11,817 bases of DNA. Source: Sulfurimonas sp. GTDB lineage: Bacteria; Campylobacterota; Campylobacteria; Campylobacterales; Sulfurimonadaceae. The position numbers and the translations under genes were made by a program. The DNA is taken from NCBI GenBank assembly GCA_002733945.2, contig NVXO02000010.1:13173-24989 (forward strand). The letters are read 5' to 3'. Below, piece by piece: positions 7,436 through 11,817 of the stretch. Every line of letters starts with the position of its first letter. The stretch's first letter is position 1. The notes beneath the pieces were generated by a model that worked only from the letters and a program-made list of their open reading frames with translations, searched no databases and was not told the DNA's origin.

Positions 7436-9074
7436 GGTAAATCGTTTAATTATTTATGCATCTGCATTTATTATTATTTTACTTATTCTGTTTGCGGTTC
7501 TTCGGGATACTTCTAAGTTTATTACACTCTCTAAAGCAAATGAAATTTTATCAGAAAAAAGTGTTCAAAAAGTCTTAGTCTCTAAAGAGTATGTTTATCT
7601 CAAAACTGCAGATGGACTTTTTAAGATTGCTTCTTCTCAGGTGACTCCTAGGATGTTTGTTGATTACAAGGTCGAGATAAGTAATGAATCAAATGTAGTT
7701 ATTTATATCTTATTTACTATTCTTTTTTTAGGTTTAGGTTCATTTATTTTTCGTTTTTGGCAAAAAAGAGAGGGTCTCTCTTTTAGTATGAATGGTATGG
7801 AAAAATCAGCTCCAACACAAACATCTTCTCCAAGCTCTGAGTCACTAGAAGCTACTAAAAGTGATGTAAGTTTTGATGATATCGGTGGAATCAGTGATGT
7901 TAAAATTGAGCTTGAAGAGATTATAGACTTTATGAAAAATCCAATACGATACAAAAACTTTGGTGCTCGTATGCCTCGTGGTGTTTTACTCGTAGGCCCT
8001 CCTGGTGTTGGTAAGACTATGATAGCAAAAGCTGTGGCAAACGCAGCCGATGTACCTTTTTACTATCAAAGTGGTGCTTCTTTTGTACAGATATATGTAG
8101 GAATGGGTGCAAAACGTGTGCATGAACTTTTCTTGGCTGCAAAAAAGAATGCTCCAAGTATTATATTTATCGATGAGATAGATGCTGTTGGTAAAAAACG
8201 CGGTGGAGAGAGAAGTGATGAGCGCGAAGGCACACTTAACCAACTCCTAACAGAGATGGATGGATTTGAGGGTTCTAGCGGTGTAATAGTTGTAGCAGCA
8301 ACAAACAAGATAGAAGTTTTAGATGAAGCACTACTTCGTGCTGGACGTTTTGATAGACGTATATTTGTAGAGCTTCCAACAAAACGCGAGCGAGCGTCTA
8401 TACTTAACAAGTACCTAACTAAAGTACCAAATAAGGTAGATATAGCAATAGTTGCAAATATGACAGTCGGGTTTAATGGTGCGGCACTAGCAGCACTTGT
8501 GAATGAAGCGGCTCTTCTTTCTCTTCGTCAAAACAGTTTTCATGTAACGATAGAACATTTCCATGATGTGAAAGATAAAGTGATGTTTGGAAAGAAAAAA
8601 CTTCAGATGTTAAATGATAAACAAAAAGCTTTTCGCATAACATATCAAGCTGCAAAAGTAGCAGTTGCAACACACTTTGATATACCTTTTGAGAAGTTAA
8701 TACTCTCAAATGAGAAACTCACTCCCGCTACGAATGAGCCTTTTATCAAACAAGAGTTAGAGTCACGAGTCCAGATGCTTTTAGCCGGAACAGTTGCTTG
8801 TGACATCAAACATGGTGAACACTCTAGCAGTGTTGTCACTGACCTAGGTGAAGCAAAAGAACTCGTTCAACTGATGTGTCATGAGTATGGCATGGGTTCA
8901 TCATTACTACCGGATAAGGATGAGTCTAAGTTGATGTTAGAAAATCTTTACAAAGAGTGTAAAACTTTACTCTTATCTATGCGTACGAGCTTGGAAAATA
9001 TTGAGACTATTTTACTTGAGAGAGAAAGTATCTCCAAATCAGATGTAAGAAAGTTACTAGATGAAGTTTTATAG
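7422..9074 (+). CDS. FtsH-like membrane AAA+ ATPase with a degenerate protease domain
   Basis: 550 residues from ATG 7422 (558 from ATG 7398). The layout follows FtsH: membrane segment about 9-27, a short periplasmic domain 28-91, membrane segment 92-111, a Ser/Thr-rich linker, and an AAA+ domain about 147-390. Walker A is GPPGVGKT (192-199), Walker B IIFIDEID (247-254), the pore loop YVG (225-227, FVG in FtsH), and the arginine fingers R309 and R312 in RAGRFDRR. The C-terminal part aligns with the M41 peptidase domain, but the HEXXH zinc site is replaced by Y408-Q409-A410-A411-K412, while the position of the third ligand is kept as D474 (VVTDL). Peptidase activity therefore looks lost although ATPase activity is likely. 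The usual GADL after the SRH is GAAL. It overlaps mtaB and bioV. It resembles the second, non-proteolytic FtsH-like protein that I recall next to mtaB in H. pylori. Substrate unknown. Confidence 0.9.
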   Translation: MQTSKVNRLIIYASAFIIILLILFAVLRDTSKFITLSKANEILSEKSVQKVLVSKEYVYLKTADGLFKIASSQVTPRMFVDYKVEISNESNVVIYILFTILFLGLGSFIFRFWQKREGLSFSMNGMEKSAPTQTSSPSSESLEATKSDVSFDDIGGISDVKIELEEIIDFMKNPIRYKNFGARMPRGVLLVGPPGVGKTMIAKAVANAADVPFYYQSGASFVQIYVGMGAKRVHELFLAAKKNAPSIIFIDEIDAVGKKRGGERSDEREGTLNQLLTEMDGFEGSSGVIVVAATNKIEVLDEALLRAGRFDRRIFVELPTKRERASILNKYLTKVPNKVDIAIVANMTVGFNGAALAALVNEAALLSLRQNSFHVTIEHFHDVKDKVMFGKKKLQMLNDKQKAFRITYQAAKVAVATHFDIPFEKLILSNEKLTPATNEPFIKQELESRVQMLLAGTVACDIKHGEHSSSVVTDLGEAKELVQLMCHEYGMGSSLLPDKDESKLMLENLYKECKTLLLSMRTSLENIETILLERESISKSDVRKLLDEVL

Positions 9075-9582
9075 CGGATTTTCACTTAAAAATGAGGAGT
9101 ACCTTTTTGAGCCTTTTTTAAAGAAAGGTGCCTATACCGTCAGTGGTTTTAGTTATGGATCTATTAAAGCACTCGCATATACAATAGAACAACTACAACA
9201 GGGAAAACGAATAGATACTCTTCAATTACTCTCACCTGTATTTTTTCAAACACAGGGTGGAAAGTTTCATAGGCTACAGATGCTTTATTATACAAAAGAG
9301 CGAAAAAAATATATGCGAAACTTTATAGATAGTTGTTTTATGCCTTATGAAAAAAAAGAACTAGAGTTTAAAAAAGAAAAGAAAGAAGAACTTGAAGAGC
9401 TTTTAACATATGAGTGGAGTATTTCAGACCTTTTAGAAGTACAAAGTAAGGGTGTGAAGATAGAAGTGTATCTTGGTGGTAAAGACGCAATCATAGATGT
9501 AGAAGAAGCTAGAAAACTGTTTTTAGATGTAGCGACAGTAACTTACATAAAAGAAGCAAGTCACTTTTTACAGGTGTCATAA
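9061..9582 (+). CDS. bioV: Pimeloyl-ACP methyl ester esterase, BioV type
   Basis: A 173-residue compact alpha/beta hydrolase. In biotin synthesis this step removes the methyl group from pimeloyl-ACP methyl ester, ending the BioC-initiated pimelate pathway; BioV is the Helicobacter-type substitute for BioH. The nucleophile elbow is GFSYGS with S31. The acid is probably D142 (GGKDAIID; D146 is an alternative) and the base H168 (ASHFLQ). The N-terminus MKFYSGFSLKNE and the KGAYTVSGFSYG segment match what I remember of BioV. It is far shorter than BioH (about 256 residues) because the first strands of the fold are nearly absent. The start overlaps the FtsH-like gene by 14 nt, with AAGAAAG upstream inside that gene, so translation is likely coupled. 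No other biotin gene lies in the window. Generic small esterase is the alternative call. Confidence 0.75.
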   Translation: MKFYSGFSLKNEEYLFEPFLKKGAYTVSGFSYGSIKALAYTIEQLQQGKRIDTLQLLSPVFFQTQGGKFHRLQMLYYTKERKKYMRNFIDSCFMPYEKKELEFKKEKKEELEELLTYEWSISDLLEVQSKGVKIEVYLGGKDAIIDVEEARKLFLDVATVTYIKEASHFLQVS

Positions 9583-9605
9583 AAAATATTATTAAGGAAA
9601 GTCAA

Positions 9606-10139
9606 ATGAGCGAAATTAAAATAGGTGTAATAACAGCAAGTGATAGAGCAAGTAAAGGTATATATGAAGATATTAGCGGAGTAGCAATTCAAGATACTAT
9701 GAAAGATTATCTTATCAGTAAATTTGAGATAGTGTATAGATGTATTCCAGATGAGCAAGATATACTAGAAGCGACTATGAAAGAGTTATGTGATGATAAG
9801 GGATGCTGTTTAGTGGTAACGACTGGTGGAACAGGTCCTGCACTTCGTGATGTGACCCCTGAAGCAACTGAGAATGTTTGTGAGAAGATGATGCCGGGTT
9901 TTGGTGAACTTATGCGTCAAGTAAGCCTTCAGTATGTTCCTACAGCTATCCTTTCACGCCAAACAGCGGGTATAAGAGGAAAATCTTTAATTATAAACCT
10001 TCCAGGGAAACCAAAGTCTATTCGTGAGTGTTTAGATGCAGTTTTTCCAGCTGTTCCTTACTGTATAGACCTTTTAGAAGGTCCATTTATTGAAACTAAT
10101 GAAGAAGTTATTAAGGCATTTAGACCAAAGGCTAAATAA
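9606..10139 (+). CDS. mogA: Molybdopterin adenylyltransferase MogA
   Basis: A 177-residue cytosolic enzyme that adenylates molybdopterin, preparing it for metal insertion by MoeA. Motifs of the MogA/MoaB fold are plain: GVITASDRASKGIYED at the start, TTGGTGP (72-78), RDVTPEAT (81-88), and the C-terminal GIRGKSLIINLPGKP, ending in FPAVPYCIDLLEGP. D49 and D82 fall at the same numbers as the catalytic aspartates of E. coli MogA, which favours MogA over MoaB. The RBS AAGGAAA sits about 6 nt before ATG 9606. bioV ends 23 nt upstream. The gene fits an organism with molybdo- or tungstoenzymes such as nitrate or polysulfide reductases, but none is visible here. Confidence 0.95.
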   Translation: MSEIKIGVITASDRASKGIYEDISGVAIQDTMKDYLISKFEIVYRCIPDEQDILEATMKELCDDKGCCLVVTTGGTGPALRDVTPEATENVCEKMMPGFGELMRQVSLQYVPTAILSRQTAGIRGKSLIINLPGKPKSIRECLDAVFPAVPYCIDLLEGPFIETNEEVIKAFRPKAK

Positions 10140-10169
10140 TAAAAATCAAATTTAATAAAAGGAAAATAA

Positions 10170-10304
10170 ATGCCAAGTCAAGAATATAAAGAAGAAAAAG
10201 CAAGAAGAGAAAAAGAGAATCAAAGTAGTGGTAAAATTATTGCAGCTACTTTTATTCTATGTTTTATAGCTGCTGCAACATACATCGTAATATATGGTCA
10301 GTAA
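10170..10304 (+). CDS. Small single-pass membrane protein, 44 residues, unknown function
   Basis: A short reading frame with a good ribosome binding site (AAAAGGAAA ending about 5 nt before ATG 10170). The first 22 residues are highly charged and polar (MPSQEYKEEKARREKE at the start), followed by one hydrophobic helix, about 23-42 (KIIAATFILCFIAAATYIVI), and a short tail YGQ. This is the layout of a small inner-membrane protein with a cytoplasmic basic/acidic head. It starts 30 nt after mogA and is the last gene of the + strand run; a - strand gene converges on it, with 17 nt between the two stop codons. I do not recognise a family. The RBS, clean topology and position support a real gene. 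Confidence 0.65.
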   Translation: MPSQEYKEEKARREKENQSSGKIIAATFILCFIAAATYIVIYGQ

Positions 10305-10321
10305 GACTCTTATCCCTTTTA

Positions 10322-10531
10322 TTAACTGTCTAGTTTATGTCTCCAAGAGGTATATGTAGAGTAAGAGGGATTTCCCTCAACCATCTTGTCATAAGCATGT
10401 TTATAGCTACAGTTATTCTGTAGTTTGTACTCTTTAAGTACTTGGACAACCATCTCTTTATCTTTTTGTTTATATGTTCCGTTTAATGACTTCACTAAGT
10501 TTATAGCTTCCATATGCATACTCATATCCAT
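10322..10531 (-). CDS. Hypothetical 69-residue protein
   Basis: Unrecognised small, probably helical cytosolic protein. The sequence is rich in K, Y, S and M: it begins MDMSMHMEAINLVKSLNG, has a basic amphipathic stretch around 20-37 (YKQKDKEMVVQVLKEYK), and ends with SYSTYTSWRHKLDS. The start ATG (10531-10529 on the - strand) follows AAGGA at about 7 nt, a good ribosome binding site. It converges with the 44-residue membrane gene. No domain, signal peptide or membrane helix is seen. The compact helical pattern ending in a T-S-W-R-H-K turn could be nucleic-acid binding, but that is only a guess. An open frame on the opposite strand (10425-10610) overlaps it and looks like its shadow. Confidence 0.6.
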   Translation of the reverse strand: MDMSMHMEAINLVKSLNGTYKQKDKEMVVQVLKEYKLQNNCSYKHAYDKMVEGNPSYSTYTSWRHKLDS

Positions 10532-10684
10532 AATAATCCTTTTTTATAGAAGTTTACAGAAATTTTCATTAATACCTTGTGAGATAAATCTTATGAGGCT
10601 CTATATGTAAGTAATGCCAAAGAGATAGCCCAAAAGAGTGCTGATAAGAACCATCCCAGATTGGTTTGAGTTAAGTATGAAGAG

Positions 10685-11461
10685 TTATATAGCGAGTCTT
10701 ATTCCAACTGGACAATGATCACTTCCAGTTATATAGTCTAAAATAAATGCATCTTCAAGAGACTCACATAAGTCTTCACTTATAAAGAAGTAGTCAATTC
10801 TCCAGCCTACATTTTTGAGTCTAGCACTTGAACGGTAGCTCCACCAGCTGTATCTGTCAGCTTCGTCTCCATTTACGTATCTAAATGTATCCACATACCC
10901 ATGGTCGAGTAGTTTATCTATCCACTCACGTTCTATTGGTAAGAAGCCTGATGTTTTAGAGTTTGCTTTTGGATTTTTAAGGTCTTGTTCTTTATGGGCA
11001 GTATTTACATCTCCACAGATAACTATACTTTTTCCCTCTTCTCTTAATTTCTCACAATGAGTCAGTAAGTCATCATAAAACTTCATCTTGTAATCAAGTC
11101 TCTCTTGATTCTTTTGACCATTTGGAAAGTAGATGTTAAAGAGTACTATGTCATCGTAGTGAGTCTCAACTATACGACCCTCATTCATAGTATCTATATG
11201 GTTGTCAGTAGAGTTGTAATCACTCTTTAACATAGAAAATGTAGCAGTTCCACTATAACCTTTTTTCTCTGCTGAGTTAACATGTAACTCTTTATACTCT
11301 TTATCAAATAAACCATCAGGTATCTGTTCAGGAAGGGCTTTTATCTCTTGAAGACAAAGTATGTCAGTTTCACGTTCATCTATCCATTTAAGCGCTTCTT
11401 TTGTGTGCACAGCACGAATACCATTGACATTCCACGAGATTATTTCTATTGAGTCTGACAT
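10685..11461 (-). CDS. xth: Exodeoxyribonuclease III / AP endonuclease
   Basis: A 258-residue EEP-superfamily nuclease of base excision repair: it cuts the backbone at abasic sites and has 3'-to-5' exonuclease and 3'-phosphatase activity. Catalytic residues expected in the family are visible: N11 (SWNVNGIRA), the metal ligand E39 (CLQEIK), Y111 (NIYFPNGQ), D151 and N153 (CGDVNTAHKEQD), D223 (GWRIDYFF), and D248/H249 (TGSDHCPVG). YSWWSYR (204-210) and SARLKNVGWRIDY are typical of the bacterial ExoIII/ExoA type. Start ATG 11461 has GGAAAT just upstream. Length is normal. It is separated from the upstream - strand gene by two hairpins, so it probably has its own promoter. Close relatives include E. 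coli xthA and the exoA group; I cannot tell which name the host genome uses. Confidence 0.95.
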   Translation of the reverse strand: MSDSIEIISWNVNGIRAVHTKEALKWIDERETDILCLQEIKALPEQIPDGLFDKEYKELHVNSAEKKGYSGTATFSMLKSDYNSTDNHIDTMNEGRIVETHYDDIVLFNIYFPNGQKNQERLDYKMKFYDDLLTHCEKLREEGKSIVICGDVNTAHKEQDLKNPKANSKTSGFLPIEREWIDKLLDHGYVDTFRYVNGDEADRYSWWSYRSSARLKNVGWRIDYFFISEDLCESLEDAFILDYITGSDHCPVGIRLAI

Positions 11462-11479
11462 ATTATTTCCATTGTTGAG

Positions 11480-11485
11480 ATTTTA
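11480..11485 (-). promoter_or_regulatory. Possible -10 box for xth
   Basis: On the - strand this reads TAAAAT in the setting CACTCTAAAATCTC. Transcription would start near 11473 and give a leader of about a dozen bases before ATG 11461 that still contains the GGA ribosome-binding core. There is no convincing -35 box, which is common in Campylobacterota. The hairpins just upstream, which should end the preceding transcript, make a promoter here likely. Confidence 0.35.
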
Positions 11486-11504
11486 GAGTGTAAAAGTTGA
11501 AGGT

Positions 11505-11523
11505 TTCCCGCATAAAACGGGAA
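11505..11523 (-). terminator. GC-rich hairpin after the HdrB-like gene
   Basis: TTCCCG (11505-11510) and CGGGAA (11518-11523) form a 6-bp stem with a 7-nt loop. Read on the - strand, it lies 12 nt after the stop codon of the HdrB-like gene and is followed by ACCTTCAACTTTTA, only moderately T-rich. It is a plausible rho-independent terminator between that gene and xth, though the weak T-tract leaves doubt. Confidence 0.5.
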
Positions 11524-11529
11524 GGGAAG

Positions 11530-11551
11530 AGTAGACTAAACGAAGTCTACT
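11530..11551 (-). terminator. Second hairpin overlapping the HdrB-like stop codon
   Basis: AGTAGACT (11530-11537) and AGTCTACT (11544-11551) pair as an 8-bp stem around a 6-nt loop. On the - strand the stem includes the last codons and the TAG stop of the HdrB-like gene, and it sits 6 nt before the next hairpin. On the + strand it is followed by TTTTG, so it could also stop stray + strand transcription. It may act with the neighbouring hairpin as a tandem terminator or mRNA 3'-end stabiliser. Confidence 0.4.
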
Positions 11552-11817
11552 TTTGTAACATGGTGTTTCATACCTAGTGTTTCTGGAGGACAACCAAGTG
11601 CAAGACCAATCATTTGTTGCATGTGAAGAACTGGAAGTGAAACTTCACGTCCCACTGCTACAGATGCATGATGTGTTTGAGTGTCTAGCTTTAAGTGACA
11701 AAGTGGACATGGAGTTACCATCCAGTCAGCATTACCATCCATTGCACCAGCAATAGCATTTCCAGTTAGAGTAGCAGCAACTTTCGGCGCTTGAAGCTCT
11801 GCATGGAAACCACAACA
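11536..11817 (-). CDS. HdrB/SdhE-type CCG-domain iron-sulfur subunit, C-terminal part (5' end outside window)
   Basis: The - strand frame is open from the window edge to the TAG at 11536-11538, giving 93 residues of the C-terminus. It starts CCGFH and, 34 residues after the CC pair, has CPLCH. This is the second CX(n)CC-X(34)-CXXC cysteine-rich (CCG) domain that binds a non-cubane 4Fe-4S cluster in heterodisulfide reductase subunit B. PVLHMQQMIGLALGCPPETLGMKHH is the usual family ending, given here as PVLHMQQMIGLALG then PPETLG. In Campylobacterota such proteins include the SdhE/MfrE subunit of the methylmenaquinol:fumarate reductase-type complex; an Hdr-like or lactate-oxidase component is possible. 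The partner subunits would lie beyond the window, so the complex cannot be named. Confidence 0.85.
   Translation of the reverse strand, partial: CCGFHAELQAPKVAATLTGNAIAGAMDGNADWMVTPCPLCHLKLDTQTHHASVAVGREVSLPVLHMQQMIGLALGCPPETLGMKHHVTKVDFV

Noticed and set aside
8066..8410. 114-residue - strand open frame inside the FtsH-like gene.
   Set aside because: It is the antisense shadow of the highly conserved AAA+ domain, Ser-rich and without family features.
10365..10378. Short inverted repeat GAGGG-ATTT-CCCTC that could be a terminator between the convergent genes.
   Set aside because: It lies inside the coding part of the 69-residue gene (codons V-E-G-N-P-S), has a 5-bp stem and no T-run in either direction.
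10425..10610. 61-residue + strand open frame.
   Set aside because: It overlaps the 69-residue gene in antisense, has no convincing ribosome binding site, and its hydrophobic content is what the reverse complement of a Lys-rich gene would give.
10601..10684. After the xth stop codon the same - strand frame stays open for 27 more codons and encodes a hydrophobic stretch, beginning with a 17-residue frame MVLISTLLGYLFGITYI at 10654-10601.
   Set aside because: No ribosome binding site precedes the ATG, the other - strand frame here is equally hydrophobic without a start codon, and T-rich DNA gives such peptides by chance. A stop read-through tail on xth has no supporting signal.
1..11817. Signs of a mobile element, phage, CRISPR array, toxin-antitoxin pair or defence system.
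   Set aside because: No transposase, integrase, regular repeats, nuclease/antitoxin pair or shift in composition was seen; every gene above 100 residues belongs to, or fits with, a housekeeping context.

Overview
The window is AT-rich and looks like a piece of the core chromosome of a free-living Campylobacterota (Epsilonproteobacteria) bacterium, most likely Sulfurimonas or a close relative. The reasons are the low GC content, the dense packing of genes, and a gene order (RCK-like protein, aroB, MscS-type channel, mtaB, FtsH-like ATPase) that I recall from Helicobacter pylori and Campylobacter jejuni. BioV, first described in Helicobacter, points the same way. I see no rRNA, tRNA, CRISPR array, insertion sequence or prophage.

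Positions 1-10304 read on the + strand as one nearly gapless run of eleven genes: the 3' end of fliP; trmA; an exported coiled-coil protein; a soluble RCK/TrkA-like protein; aroB; a large MscS-family channel; mtaB; an FtsH-like membrane AAA+ protein; bioV; mogA; and a 44-residue membrane peptide. Many junctions overlap (TAATG at 1438-1442 and 4551-4555, 14-nt overlaps at 7422-7435 and 9061-9074) or are a few bases apart, so the block is probably one operon or a few nested ones with translational coupling. The products are metabolically mixed: tRNA modification (trmA, mtaB), the shikimate pathway (aroB), biotin (bioV) and molybdenum cofactor (mogA) synthesis, and envelope or ion physiology (RCK-like protein, MscS, FtsH-like).

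Positions 10322-11817 read on the - strand: a 69-residue orphan that converges on the + operon, exodeoxyribonuclease III (xth), and the 3' end of an HdrB/SdhE-type CCG-domain iron-sulfur protein. Two adjacent hairpins separate the last gene from xth.

The most unusual proteins are two divergent members of known families. The FtsH-like protein keeps the ATPase motifs but has lost the zinc-protease HEXXH motif (Y-Q-A-A-K in its place). The TrmA carries a complete RlmD-type four-cysteine iron-sulfur set that E. coli TrmA lacks. The pairing of a soluble RCK-like protein with an MscS channel carrying a large periplasmic coiled-coil region, with no K+ transporter in view, is the best candidate for an undescribed functional unit. 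I see no clear evidence of a wholly new system such as a defence island or mobile element.
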